Shown here: in pieces, positions 39,820 to 48,866 of the stretch | How positions within the stretch are numbered: the stretch's first letter is position 1 | Layout: every line of letters starts with the position of its first letter | NCBI RefSeq assembly: GCF_900215145.1 | Contig: NZ_OBDO01000001.1 | Span: forward strand, 496,001 to 560,000 | Origin: Geodermatophilus sabuli | GTDB taxonomy: Bacteria; Actinomycetota; Actinomycetes; Mycobacteriales; Geodermatophilaceae | DNA: 64,000 nucleotides | Direction: 5' to 3' | Made by a program: the position numbers and the translations under genes | Notes under the pieces: generated by a model | The model's database searches: none | The model's input: the letters and a program-made list of their open reading frames with translations, nothing else | What the model was told of the DNA's origin: nothing

Positions 39820-41181
39820 ATGGCGACAGTGGTCTCCCCGGACCAACGGAGCGTGCGACGGGCGGTCGCCGGCAGCTTCATCGGCACGGCGATCGAGTGG
39901 TACGACTTCTTCATCTACGGCACGGCGGCCGCGCTCGTCCTCGGCCCGCAGTTCTTCCCCAGCGGGTCCGACCTCGCCGGCACGCTGGCGGCCTTCGCGA
40001 CCCTGGCCGTCGGCTTCGTGGCCCGGCCGTTCGGCGGCGTGGTCATGGGGCACTTCGGCGACCGGTCCGGCCGCAAGTCGATGCTCGTCGTCTCCATGCT
40101 GCTCATGGGCGCCGCGACGGTCGGCATCGGCCTGCTGCCGACCTACGCGACGATCGGCGTCTGGGCGCCGGTCCTCCTCGTCGTGCTGCGGTTCGTGCAG
40201 GGCATCGGGGTGGGCGGTGAGTGGGGTGGCGCCGTCCTGATGGCCACCGAGCACGCGCCCCGGGGCAAGGCCGGCCTCTACGGCTCGGCGCCCCAGATGG
40301 GCGTGCCCGCCGGTGTGGTCCTGGCCAACGTCGTCTTCCTCGTCTGCACCCAGTCGATGACCGAGGCGCAGTTCCTCGCCTGGGGGTGGCGGATCCCGTT
40401 CCTCCTCAGCGTCACGCTCGTCCTCCTGGCCCTGTGGATCCGGCTCGGCGTGATGGAGAGCCCGGCGTTCAAGGCCGCCGCGGCCGAGGACCGCATCGCC
40501 CGGGTGCCGATCGTCGAGGTGGTCACGAACAGCTGGCGGACCGTGCTGCTGGCCGGCGGGACGTTCATCGCCACCAACGGCATCGCCTACGTCTTCATGG
40601 TCTACGTGCTGAACTACGGGACGACGGAGCTCGGCTTCTCCCGCAGCACGATGCTCACCCTGCTGATCGCCTCCTGCCCCGTCTGGATGCTGGGCATGGG
40701 CCTGTCGGCGTACCTGTCCGACCTGGTCGGGCGGCGGCGGGTCTACGTCACCTCCACCGTCGCACTGCTCGTCGTCTCCGCCGTCTTCTTCTCCCTCGTC
40801 GACACCGGCTCGCTGCCGGTGCTGCTGGGCGCGATGCTGGTCCTGGCCTTCGTCCTGGGCTGCACGGTGGGCCCGCAGTCGGCCCTGTTCGCCGAGCTGT
40901 TCCCGGCGCACCTGCGCTACAGCGGTGCCTCCCTCGGTTACCAGGTCGGTGCGATCCTCGGCGGCGGCATCGCCCCGTTCATGGCGACCTGGCTGTACGC
41001 CCGGTTCGGGAGCACGCTGGCCATCTCCGCCTACTTCGTGGTGGTCAGCCTGGTGAGCCTGCTCTGCACCGTCGTCCTCCTCCGCCGGCCCCACGAGGCC
41101 GAACCGGCCGAGCCCGAGCCGGTCGAGCCCGAGCCGACGGCCGTCCCCCGACCCTCCCTGCTCGCCGAGGCGGTGCGCTGA
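39820..41181 (+). CDS. MHS-family MFS transporter (metabolite:H+ symporter)
   Basis: 453 residues from ATG 39820. Typical MHS features: GTAIEWYDFFIYGTAAAL in helix 1, FGDRSGRKSML after helix 2, RFVQGIGVGGEWGGAVL in helix 4, twelve helices, and a Pro/Glu-rich cytoplasmic tail. Related proteins import shikimate, proline betaine, citrate and aromatic acids with protons. Its stop lies one base before the flavoprotein hydroxylase start. It therefore probably imports the aromatic acid that is converted to homogentisate (inference: a hydroxyphenylacetate or related acid). Confidence 0.9.
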   Translation: MATVVSPDQRSVRRAVAGSFIGTAIEWYDFFIYGTAAALVLGPQFFPSGSDLAGTLAAFATLAVGFVARPFGGVVMGHFGDRSGRKSMLVVSMLLMGAATVGIGLLPTYATIGVWAPVLLVVLRFVQGIGVGGEWGGAVLMATEHAPRGKAGLYGSAPQMGVPAGVVLANVVFLVCTQSMTEAQFLAWGWRIPFLLSVTLVLLALWIRLGVMESPAFKAAAAEDRIARVPIVEVVTNSWRTVLLAGGTFIATNGIAYVFMVYVLNYGTTELGFSRSTMLTLLIASCPVWMLGMGLSAYLSDLVGRRRVYVTSTVALLVVSAVFFSLVDTGSLPVLLGAMLVLAFVLGCTVGPQSALFAELFPAHLRYSGASLGYQVGAILGGGIAPFMATWLYARFGSTLAISAYFVVVSLVSLLCTVVLLRRPHEAEPAEPEPVEPEPTAVPRPSLLAEAVR

Positions 41182-41182
41182 C

Positions 41183-43072
41183 ATGACGACCTCCCCCTAC
41201 TACCGCCCCCGCACCCACGAGCCCGCGCGCTTCCCCTCGATGGACGCCACCGAGCCGGCCCTGCCGGTGGTGGTCGTCGGCGCCGGCCCGGTCGGGATGG
41301 CCGTGGCGCTGGGCCTGGCCCGGCGTGGCCTCCCCGTGACCGTCCTGGAGGCCGCCACGCAGGTCTCCTTCGGCAGCCGCGCGATCTGCATCTCCCGGCA
41401 CAGCCTGGAGGTCGCCGACCGGCTCGGCTTCGGCGAGGAGCTCGCCCAGCTGGCCCTGGCCTGGGAGGGCGGCCGCAGCTTCTACCGGGACGTCGAGGTG
41501 CTGCGGTTCCGGATGCCGAACGAGCCGCACGCCGTCCGGCCGCCCATGGTCAACGTCTCCCAGTCGGAGTTCGAGGAGGTGATGGCCGACGCCCTCGCCG
41601 CCCACCCGCTGGTCACCCTGCACTGGGGCGCGGGCGTCGTGGGCTCGACTCCCCGCGGGGACGAGGTCGAGCTCGAGGTGGCCACGGCCGACGGCCCCCG
41701 GCAGCTGCGGGCCCGCTGGGTCGTGGCCGCGGACGGCGGCCGCAGCCGGATGCGCGAGCTCACCGGTCTGCGGCTGCAGGGCACCAGCTACGAGGGCCGC
41801 TACGTCATCGCCGACATCCACTGGCAGGCCGAGCTGCCGACCGAGCGGATGGTGTGGTTCGACCCGCCCAGCAACCCCGGCTCGACGGTGATCATGCACC
41901 GCCAGCCGGGTGACATCTGGCGCATCGACTACCAGCTCGACCCGGCCGAGGACGCCGAGGTGGAGACCGGTGAGGACCGCATCCGGGCCCGGATCGCCAG
42001 CCACCTGGCGTGGCTGCAGAACGACCGGCCCTGGACGCTGGAGTGGCACGGCTTCTACAAGGCCCACGCCCTGGCCCTGGACAGCTTCGTCCACGACCGT
42101 GTCCTGTTCGCCGGCGACGCGGCGCACCTGGTGCCGATCTTCGGCGTCCGCGGGCTGAACTCGGGCATGGAGGACGCCGACACCCTGGCCTGGATGCTCG
42201 CCGCGGTGGTCGACGGCACGGCGGACCCCGCGCTGCTGGGGGCCTACTCGGCCGAACGGCACCACGCCTGGGAGCAGAACGTGGCCAATGCCGGCAAGTC
42301 GACGCTGATCATGACCCCGGGCACCGCCGGGCACCGCACCACCCGTGACGCGCTGCTGGCCCTGGCCACGGTGCGGCCGGAGTACAGCCACCTCATCAAC
42401 CCCCGGCAGAGCAGCGCCACGCACGCCCGGCGCTCGCCGCTGACGGTGACCGCGGCCCCCGGCAGCCGGGGACTGCTGCCCGGCGACCCGGTCGAGGACC
42501 GTCGGGTGGAGCTCGCCGACGGCAAGCAGACCTCCCTCGACGAGGTCCGGGGGTCCGGCTTCGCCGTCGTCGCCACCGGCCTCGACCCCGGCGTGGGAGC
42601 GACGGCGGCCCGGCTGCGCGACGAGCTGGCCGCGGCGCTGCCCCGCGAGCACGTGACGCTGGTGCTGGCCGGCCCCGACACCGGCCGGCCCGCGTCGGTC
42701 GCCCTCTCCGAGGAGTCCGCCGAGGCCCTGGCCGGTGCCTGGGGCGTGCGGCCGGAGGAGGTGCTGGTCGTCCGCCCCGACGGGTTGCTGCTGGCCCGCG
42801 GGTCTGCCGCCGACCTGACCGGCCTGTCGGCGCAGCTACTCGCGGGCGGTGGCGGCGCGGTCCACGCCACCGGTGCGGTGGCGCCGGTCGTGCCCCAGGC
42901 GCCCGCGGAGGCGCGGCGAGAGGCGGCCTGGCTGGCGCTGTCGGCCGGCATCGACGCCGTGCCCGTCGACGACCGCGAGGGGTTCCTGGCCCGGCTGGCC
43001 CTGCTGCTCGCCGACCGGATCGACACCGACGACTTCGCGGCGGCCGTCTCGACCGCGGCCGCCGTCCGCTGA
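41183..43072 (+). CDS. FAD-dependent aromatic hydroxylase (MhpA-like)
   Basis: 629 residues. FAD site GAGPVGMAVALGLARRG near residue 33, an Arg after SFGSRAICISRHSLE, the NAD(P)H/FAD DG motif AADGGRSRMRE, and the GDAAHLVPIFGVRGLNSGMEDA ribityl site. The C-terminal ~170 residues have the thioredoxin-like extension of phenol-hydroxylase-type proteins. These enzymes hydroxylate phenolic acids with NAD(P)H and O2. Placed directly before hmgA and fahA, it likely makes homogentisate, as a 3-hydroxyphenylacetate 6-hydroxylase would. A salicylate- or 3-hydroxyphenylpropionate-type substrate cannot be excluded. A start at ATG 41240 is an alternative. Confidence 0.82.
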   Translation: MTTSPYYRPRTHEPARFPSMDATEPALPVVVVGAGPVGMAVALGLARRGLPVTVLEAATQVSFGSRAICISRHSLEVADRLGFGEELAQLALAWEGGRSFYRDVEVLRFRMPNEPHAVRPPMVNVSQSEFEEVMADALAAHPLVTLHWGAGVVGSTPRGDEVELEVATADGPRQLRARWVVAADGGRSRMRELTGLRLQGTSYEGRYVIADIHWQAELPTERMVWFDPPSNPGSTVIMHRQPGDIWRIDYQLDPAEDAEVETGEDRIRARIASHLAWLQNDRPWTLEWHGFYKAHALALDSFVHDRVLFAGDAAHLVPIFGVRGLNSGMEDADTLAWMLAAVVDGTADPALLGAYSAERHHAWEQNVANAGKSTLIMTPGTAGHRTTRDALLALATVRPEYSHLINPRQSSATHARRSPLTVTAAPGSRGLLPGDPVEDRRVELADGKQTSLDEVRGSGFAVVATGLDPGVGATAARLRDELAAALPREHVTLVLAGPDTGRPASVALSEESAEALAGAWGVRPEEVLVVRPDGLLLARGSAADLTGLSAQLLAGGGGAVHATGAVAPVVPQAPAEARREAAWLALSAGIDAVPVDDREGFLARLALLLADRIDTDDFAAAVSTAAAVR

Positions 43073-43090
43073 CCCGCAAGGAGACCCGAC

Positions 43091-44323
43091 ATGCCGTACT
43101 ACCGGTCCGCCGGCTGCGTGCCCCGCAAGCGGCACACCCAGCACCGCACCCCTGAGGGCGGGCTCTACTCCGAGGAGCTCATGGGGGAGGAGGGCTTCTC
43201 CTCCGACTCCTCGCTGCTCTACCACGTGGGCATCCCGTCGGCCGTCGTCGACGTGCGCGTCTGGGACCTGCCCGACCAGACGCTCACCCCGAACCACCCG
43301 CTGACGCCGCGCCACTTCGCCACGCACGCGCTCAGCGTCGGGGACGCCGCGGGGGTGGACGCGGTGACCGGCCGCCGGCTGCTGCTGGGCAACGCCGACG
43401 TGCGGCTGTCCTACGTGGTCGCCGGCGCCCCGAGCCCGCTCTACCGCAACGCCATCGGCGACGAGTGCCTCTACGTCGAGTCGGGCCGGGCGGAGGTGGA
43501 GACGCTGTTCGGCGACCTCTCCGTCGGCGAGGGCGACTACGTGATCGTGCCCCGCGCCACCACCCACCGGATCGTGCCCACGGGCGGACCGGTGCGGATC
43601 TACGCGATCGAGGCCAACTCGCACATCGGCCCGCCCAAGCGCTACCTCTCCCGGTACGGGCAGCTGCTGGAGCACGCGCCCTACTGCGAGCGGGACCTGC
43701 GCGGACCGGCGGCGCCCCGGGTGGTGGACGGCGAGGACGTCGACGTGTACATCAAGCACCGCGGCCCGGGCCCGGGCGGCATCGCGGGCACCGTGCACAC
43801 CCTCCCGCAGCACCCGTTCGACGTCGTCGGATGGGACGGCTGCCTCTACCCGTACGCCTTCAACATCGCCGACTACGAGCCGATCACCGGCCGGGTCCAC
43901 CAGCCGCCGCCGGCCCACCAGGTGTTCGAGGCGGCCAACTTCGTGATCTGCAACTTCGTGCCCCGCAAGGTCGACTACCACCCGCAGGCGGTGCCGGTGC
44001 CCTACTACCACTCCAACGTCGACTCCGACGAGGTGATGTTCTACTGCGGCGGGGACTACGAGGCGCGCAAGGGCTCGGGCATCGGGCAGGGCTCGATCAG
44101 CTTGCACCCGGGCGGCCACCCGCACGGGCCGCAACCGGGCGCGGTCGAGCGGTCCCTCGGGGCGGAGTTCTTCGACGAACTCGCCGTCATGGTCGACACC
44201 TTCCGGCCGCTGGACCTGGGTGAGGCCGCGCTGGCCACGGACGACGGCCGGTACGCCTGGTCCTGGTCCGGGGGCCGTCGTCCGGCCGGCGCGACCACCG
44301 ACGTCTCAGGAGGGACCCGATGA
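43091..44323 (+). CDS. hmgA: homogentisate 1,2-dioxygenase
   Basis: 410 residues from ATG 43091, with AAGGAGA upstream. A cupin-type N-domain is followed by the iron-binding C-domain: first His in PYYHSN (about residue 307), Glu in DSDEVMFY (about 314), and last His in the GGHPHG segment (about 343-345). The GGDYEARKGSGIGQGS signature of bacterial HmgA is present. It opens the homogentisate ring to maleylacetoacetate using Fe(II) and O2. The stop overlaps the fahA start (ATGA). Confidence 0.93.
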   Translation: MPYYRSAGCVPRKRHTQHRTPEGGLYSEELMGEEGFSSDSSLLYHVGIPSAVVDVRVWDLPDQTLTPNHPLTPRHFATHALSVGDAAGVDAVTGRRLLLGNADVRLSYVVAGAPSPLYRNAIGDECLYVESGRAEVETLFGDLSVGEGDYVIVPRATTHRIVPTGGPVRIYAIEANSHIGPPKRYLSRYGQLLEHAPYCERDLRGPAAPRVVDGEDVDVYIKHRGPGPGGIAGTVHTLPQHPFDVVGWDGCLYPYAFNIADYEPITGRVHQPPPAHQVFEAANFVICNFVPRKVDYHPQAVPVPYYHSNVDSDEVMFYCGGDYEARKGSGIGQGSISLHPGGHPHGPQPGAVERSLGAEFFDELAVMVDTFRPLDLGEAALATDDGRYAWSWSGGRRPAGATTDVSGGTR

Positions 44324-45516
44324 CCACCGTGACGGTGCCCGCCGGCTCGCTGTTCGGCCCGGACAACCTGCCCTACGGCGTGTTCTCCGTCGACGGCTCC
44401 CCGCCCCGGGTCGCCACCCGGCTCGGTGACACCGTCATCGACCTCGCCGTCCTGCTCGGGGACGAGGTGTTCGCCCGGCCGACGCTCAACGCCTTCATGG
44501 CCGAGGGGTACGACCGCTGGGTGGCCGTGCGGGCGGAGCTCGCCGAGCGGGTGACCGGGGAGATCCCCGACGAGGCGGTGCACCCCGCCGGCGACGTCAC
44601 CCTGCACCTGCCGATCGAGGTCGCCGACTACGTCGACTTCTACGCGTCGGAGCACCACGCGGCGAACCTCGGCCGGCTGTTCCGGCCCGACAACCCCGAC
44701 CCGCTGATGCCGAACTGGAAACACCTCCCGGTCGGGTACCACGGCCGGGCGTCCTCGATCGTCGTCTCGGGGACGGACATCATCCGCCCCTGCGGCCAGC
44801 GCAAGGGCAAGGACGACCCCGCCCCGGTGTTCGGCCCCTCGGTGCGGCTCGACATCGAGGCCGAGCTCGGCTTCGTCGTCGGCACGGGGACGGCGATGGG
44901 GACGAGCGTCCCCGTCGAGGAGGCCGACCGGCACATCTTCGGGGTGGTGCTGTTCAACGACTGGTCGGCCCGCGACATCCAGGCCTGGGAGTACGTGCCG
45001 CTCGGCCCGAACCTCGGGAAGTCCTTCGCCTCGACGATCTCGCCGTGGGTGGTGCCGCTGCTCGCGCTCCAGCCGGCGCGGGTGCCCACGCCGACCCAGG
45101 AACCGCGGCCGCTGCCCTACCTGGCGATGGAGCAGCCGTGGGGGCTGGACGTCGACCTCTCGGTCCGGTGGAACGGGGTGGAGGTCAGCCGCCCGCCGTA
45201 CCGGGAGATGTACTGGTCACCGGCGCAGATGCTGGCGCACCTGACCGTCAACGGTGCCCCGTCGCGCACCGGCGACGTCTTCGCCTCCGGGACGATCTCC
45301 GGCCCGGCCAAGGACACCCGCGGCGCCTTCATCGAGCTCACCTGGGGCGGGGCCGAGCCGGTGGACGTGGGCGGGGAGCAGCGCACCTTCCTCGAGGACG
45401 GCGACGAGGTCGTGATCACCGGATCGGCTCCAGGACCCGGCGGCGCGCGTCTCGGCTTCGGCGAGGCGGCGGGGCGGATCCGGCCAGCGGTGCTCCCGGC
45501 CACACGGACGGGTTGA
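44320..45516 (+). CDS. fahA: fumarylacetoacetase (fumarylacetoacetate hydrolase)
   Basis: 398 residues, co-translated with hmgA. N-terminal SH3-like domain with LPYGVFS, then the FAH fold: VDFYASEHHAAN (metal Asp and catalytic His), WKHLPVGYHGRASS, Glu-x-Glu in DIEAELGFVVG, FNDWSARDIQAWEY, and GKSFASTISPWVV. These motifs identify true fumarylacetoacetase rather than the shorter FAH-like hydrolases. It yields fumarate and acetoacetate. No maleylacetoacetate isomerase gene is next to it, so that step is encoded elsewhere or bypassed. Confidence 0.93.
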   Translation: MTTVTVPAGSLFGPDNLPYGVFSVDGSPPRVATRLGDTVIDLAVLLGDEVFARPTLNAFMAEGYDRWVAVRAELAERVTGEIPDEAVHPAGDVTLHLPIEVADYVDFYASEHHAANLGRLFRPDNPDPLMPNWKHLPVGYHGRASSIVVSGTDIIRPCGQRKGKDDPAPVFGPSVRLDIEAELGFVVGTGTAMGTSVPVEEADRHIFGVVLFNDWSARDIQAWEYVPLGPNLGKSFASTISPWVVPLLALQPARVPTPTQEPRPLPYLAMEQPWGLDVDLSVRWNGVEVSRPPYREMYWSPAQMLAHLTVNGAPSRTGDVFASGTISGPAKDTRGAFIELTWGGAEPVDVGGEQRTFLEDGDEVVITGSAPGPGGARLGFGEAAGRIRPAVLPATRTG

Positions 45517-45535
45517 CCGGCGCGGGAACCGGTCA
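45514..45535. terminator. weak 7-bp hairpin between convergent genes
   Basis: TGACCGG (45514-45520) pairs with CCGGTCA (45529-45535) over eight bases in the 16-base gap between fahA (+) and the kinase gene (-). Modest stem; may be bidirectional. Confidence 0.3.
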
Positions 45536-46327
45536 GAGCAGTACCGCCTGCAGCCGGTCGGCCTGCTCGTCGTACCACTGGCGGGTCCGCTCGGCCCGCT
45601 GCAGCGCCCCGCCGGACAGGTACTCCGAGAAGCCGGCGTGGCCGTTGGCGGCCGCCGTCCCGACGATGTCGTAGCACCACTCGTGGTTGTGCCGGACGGC
45701 CGTGACCAGCCGGGTCCGGTCGGCGTCGGGCAGCCCGTAGGCGTCGACGAAGCGCCGGAGGCGGAACAGCCCGCGCCCGCGCCGGTGGTCGTCGACGTAC
45801 CGGTCCGGGCGCAGCGGCGCCCACAGCCGGACGGCGCAGGCGACGTCCCAGACGCCGGAGCCGGGGGCGGCGAGGTCGAAGTCGATGAGGGCGACCGCCC
45901 GCCCGTCCCGGAAGACGACGTTGTCCAGGTTGACGTCGTTGTGGCTGACCAGCTCGCCGGCGAACGGGGCGGGCGGCGATGCCGACCACGTGTAGGGCGC
46001 CGGGTCGAAGGTGCGCACCGCCCGGTGGTAGTCGCGCAGCAGGACGGCCAGGCTGTCCAGCGCCTCGTCGGTGAGCGCCCACGGCGGGTAGGGCGGCGTG
46101 ATCGCGGTGCCGGGGACGAAGGAGAGCACCTCCCGGTCCTGGTCGTCCACGCCCAGGAACCGCGGTGCGCCGGCGAACCCGGCGTCGGCGAGGTGGCGCA
46201 GCAGCGCGTGGGTGGCCGGGCTGGCGGGGCGCAGCGGGCGCCGGACGGTGTCCGCCACCCGGACGACGCGGCCGCGGTTGGCGGTGCCGCCGACCAGCGG
46301 GACCTCGGTGTCGCTCTCGTCGAGCAC
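45533..46327 (-). CDS. APH-family small-molecule phosphotransferase
   Basis: 264 residues from ATG 46327. Kinase-like fold with the nucleotide loop VGGTANRGRVVRV, catalytic loop HNDVNLDNVV (HND instead of HGD), and metal site IDFDLA. The length fits aminoglycoside-phosphotransferase-like proteins of unknown substrate. It lies 40 bases downstream of a SorC-type sugar regulator and is probably co-transcribed with it. SorC regulators usually bind phosphorylated sugars, so this kinase could make the inducer or phosphorylate the imported polyol or its keto product (inference). Antibiotic modification is less likely in this place. Confidence 0.78.
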   Translation of the reverse strand: MLDESDTEVPLVGGTANRGRVVRVADTVRRPLRPASPATHALLRHLADAGFAGAPRFLGVDDQDREVLSFVPGTAITPPYPPWALTDEALDSLAVLLRDYHRAVRTFDPAPYTWSASPPAPFAGELVSHNDVNLDNVVFRDGRAVALIDFDLAAPGSGVWDVACAVRLWAPLRPDRYVDDHRRGRGLFRLRRFVDAYGLPDADRTRLVTAVRHNHEWCYDIVGTAAANGHAGFSEYLSGGALQRAERTRQWYDEQADRLQAVLL

Positions 46328-46367
46328 CGGTCCTCCAGGTCCTCGTGTGTGCGTCGGCCCGGGCTCC

Positions 46368-47315
46368 TCAGGTGTCGAGGACGGCCCGCGCGAGTGCCGT
46401 GTGGGTCACGATGCCCCCGACGAGGCCGCTGCGGAGCGCGGCGCGCGCGGCCGGGGCCTTCCGGATGCCGTAGGGCAGGACGACGACCTCCGGGATGGAC
46501 CGCATCTCCTCGACGCTGATGGTGATCATGCGCTCGGCCAGTTCCGTCGGCACCGGCTCGCCGTCGGCGGAGAGGAAGACGCCGGAGATGTCGGCGCACA
46601 CCCCCAGCTCGCGCAGCGCCCGGCGGTCGGCCTCCGACGCGGCGTCGTGGATGGTCGACTGACCCGGTTCCCACAGCCCCACCCCGGCGACGGCCCGGGT
46701 GACCGAGGGGACCTGGCCGAAGGCCCGGGCGACCTCGGGCTGCTGCCGCAGGGCGCGCGCGGTCGCGGCGTCGGAGACGGTGAGCGGCGCGTAGAAGCAG
46801 TGGGCGACCCCGCCGGAGGCGGCGGCCACGTCGCGCACGACGTCCACGGAGGTGTCGGGCCCGTCCGGCAGGGACAGCGCCCCGGTGAGCTGGACGACGG
46901 GGGTGCCGGGCAGCGGGCGGAGCGCCCGGGCCATCGCGCTCACCGCGCGTGCCCACGCCAGGCCGAGCACGTCCTGCGGGGTGATGATCTCGGCGAGCAG
47001 CCCCGCCGCGGCCCGGCCGACGTGCTCGCGGAGCGACACGAGGTCGTCGTCCGGGGTGTCGACGACGATCGCGTGCTGCAGCCCGAACGCGTCCCGCAGC
47101 CGCGCGGACAGGTCGACGTCGATCCCGCCGTCGTGGCGGATCTCGATGCGCACCAGGCCGCTGGCCCGCGCCGCGTCCAGCAGGCGCGCCACCTTGAACC
47201 GGCTGAGACCGAACTCGTCGGCGATCTCGACCTTGGACCTGCCGTCGAGGTAGTACCGGCGCGCGACGGACGCGGTGAGGACCACCTGGGCGGGGCCGGT
47301 GTCCTGCGGGGCCAT
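46368..47315 (-). CDS. SorC/DeoR-type sugar-binding transcriptional regulator
   Basis: 315 residues from ATG 47315, with AGGAG upstream; the frame beyond is antisense to the binding-protein gene. N-terminal HTH (about 12-55: RRYYLDGRSKVEIADEFGLSRFKVARLLDAAR in parts), then the SugarBP phosphosugar-isomerase-like domain (VVDTPDDD, GLAWARAVSAMARAL, TGALSLPDGPD). Divergent from the polyol ABC transporter gene set across 150 bases and so its likely regulator. The effector is probably a phosphorylated polyol or ketose. Confidence 0.88.
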   Translation of the reverse strand: MAPQDTGPAQVVLTASVARRYYLDGRSKVEIADEFGLSRFKVARLLDAARASGLVRIEIRHDGGIDVDLSARLRDAFGLQHAIVVDTPDDDLVSLREHVGRAAAGLLAEIITPQDVLGLAWARAVSAMARALRPLPGTPVVQLTGALSLPDGPDTSVDVVRDVAAASGGVAHCFYAPLTVSDAATARALRQQPEVARAFGQVPSVTRAVAGVGLWEPGQSTIHDAASEADRRALRELGVCADISGVFLSADGEPVPTELAERMITISVEEMRSIPEVVVLPYGIRKAPAARAALRSGLVGGIVTHTALARAVLDT

Positions 47316-47465
47316 GGGGGCTCCTGCTCGTCTGAGCGGATGGGTCCTCACCATTGCACCGCATCTTGACGCCGCCCGGTTGACTGACGAGACTCCTGTC
47401 ACACAGATGAGGGATGCGGTGCTCAGATGAGCGCCGCGCTCCTGGTGCCTGTCCGGGGAGAGACC
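47316..47465. promoter_or_regulatory. divergent promoter region, SorC regulator / polyol operon
   Basis: TTGACG (47366) and TTGACT (47380-47385) are both good -35 hexamers on the plus strand; ACAGAT (47403-47408) lies 17 bases after the second one as a weak -10. CTGTCACACAG (47396-47406) is a partly symmetric site. The ribosome site GGGGAGAG precedes ATG 47466. Confidence 0.35.
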
Positions 47466-48866
47466 ATGTCCGAACCCGTCCGCCGAGCACGCCGGTCCTC
47501 CCGGGCCGGACGCCGCCCCCGTCTCGCCGTCGCCGCGGCCACCGCCCTGGCGCTGGGCGCCAGTGGGTGTGCCGGCTGGGGCGGCGGGCCCGGCGGCGGG
47601 GGACCGGACAGCATCAACGTGCTGATGGTCAACAACCCGCAGATGGTCGACCTGCAACAGCTCACCGCGGCCCACTTCACCGCGGAGACCGGCATCTCGG
47701 TCAACTTCACGGTGCTGCCGGAGAACGACGTCCGCGACAAGATCAGCCAGGAGTTCTCCAGCCAGGCCGGCCAGTACGACGTCGCCACGCTGAGCAACTT
47801 CGAGATCCCCATCTACGCCCGCAGCGGGTGGGTGGCTCCGCTGGACGAGTACATCGCGGCCGACTCCGCGTTCGACCAGGCCGACGTCCTGGGCCCGATG
47901 ACCCAGTCCCTCTCCGGGGACGACGGCCAGGTCTACGGCGAGCCCTTCTACGGCGAGTCCTCGTTCCTCATGTACCGCACGGACGTCCTCGAGGCCGCCG
48001 GTCTCACGATGCCGGAGAACCCGACCTGGCAGGAGGTCGCCGACATCGCCGCGGCCGTCGACGGCGTCCAGCCGGGGATGGCCGGCATCTGCCTGCGCGG
48101 CCAGCCCGGCTGGGGACAGGTGTTCGCGCCGCTGACCACCGTGGTCAACACCTTCGGCGGCACCTGGTTCACCGAGGACTGGGAGGCCCAGGTCGACGAC
48201 GCCGGGTTCGTCGAGGCGACCGAGTTCTACGTCGACCTGGTGCGGGAACACGGCGAGACCGGCGCCCCGCAGGCCGGCTTCACCGAGTGCCTCAACAACC
48301 TGATCCAGGGCAACGTCGCGATGTGGTACGACGCGACCTCGGCCGCGGGGTCGCTCGAGGCCGAGGGCTCCCCGGTGAAGGGCAAGATCGGCTACGTCGC
48401 CGCGCCGGTGGTGGAGACCAGGAGCTCGGGCTGGCTGTACGCCTGGGCCTGGAGCATCCAGCAGGCCAGCCAGAAGAAGGACAACGCCTGGCGGTTCATC
48501 TCCTGGGCCTCCAGCCGCGAGTACGAGGAGCTGGTCGGCGAGGAGCTCGGCTGGTCACGCGTCCCGGCCGGCAAGCGGGCGTCGACCTACGAGAACCCCG
48601 ACTACCTCGCGGAGGCTGCCGCCTTCGCGGAGCCGACCGTCGAGGCGATCCGGTCGGCCGATCCGGAGAACCCCGGGGTGCAGCCGCGCCCGGCGCCCGG
48701 CATCCAGTTCGTGGGCATCCCCGAGTTCCCGGACCTCGGCACGCGGGTGTCCCAGGACGTCAGCTCGGCCATCGCCGGCCGGATGACGGTCCAGGAGGCC
48801 CTCGACCGCGGGCAGCAGCTGGCCGAGGACGTCGGCGAGCGCTACCGCGAGCGGGGGACCGGATGA
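47466..48866 (+). CDS. ABC sugar/polyol-binding lipoprotein (SBP family 1)
   Basis: 466 residues from ATG 47466, chosen over the in-frame ATG 47427 because GGGGAGAG lies just upstream and the signal peptide then starts normally. Arg-rich n-region, hydrophobic core, lipobox GASGC. The mature protein is of the SmoE/MalE type: NNPQMVDLQQLTAAHF, YDVATLSNFEIPIYARSGWV, GEPFYGESSFLMYRTD. It captures polyols or sugars outside the cell for the two permeases that follow. The stop overlaps a 26-codon ORF (ATGA). Confidence 0.9.
   Translation: MSEPVRRARRSSRAGRRPRLAVAAATALALGASGCAGWGGGPGGGGPDSINVLMVNNPQMVDLQQLTAAHFTAETGISVNFTVLPENDVRDKISQEFSSQAGQYDVATLSNFEIPIYARSGWVAPLDEYIAADSAFDQADVLGPMTQSLSGDDGQVYGEPFYGESSFLMYRTDVLEAAGLTMPENPTWQEVADIAAAVDGVQPGMAGICLRGQPGWGQVFAPLTTVVNTFGGTWFTEDWEAQVDDAGFVEATEFYVDLVREHGETGAPQAGFTECLNNLIQGNVAMWYDATSAAGSLEAEGSPVKGKIGYVAAPVVETRSSGWLYAWAWSIQQASQKKDNAWRFISWASSREYEELVGEELGWSRVPAGKRASTYENPDYLAEAAAFAEPTVEAIRSADPENPGVQPRPAPGIQFVGIPEFPDLGTRVSQDVSSAIAGRMTVQEALDRGQQLAEDVGERYRERGTG

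Noticed and set aside
45533-46327. Aminoglycoside resistance kinase
   Set aside because: Only the general fold matches; its operon partner is a sugar regulator and nothing links it to antibiotics.
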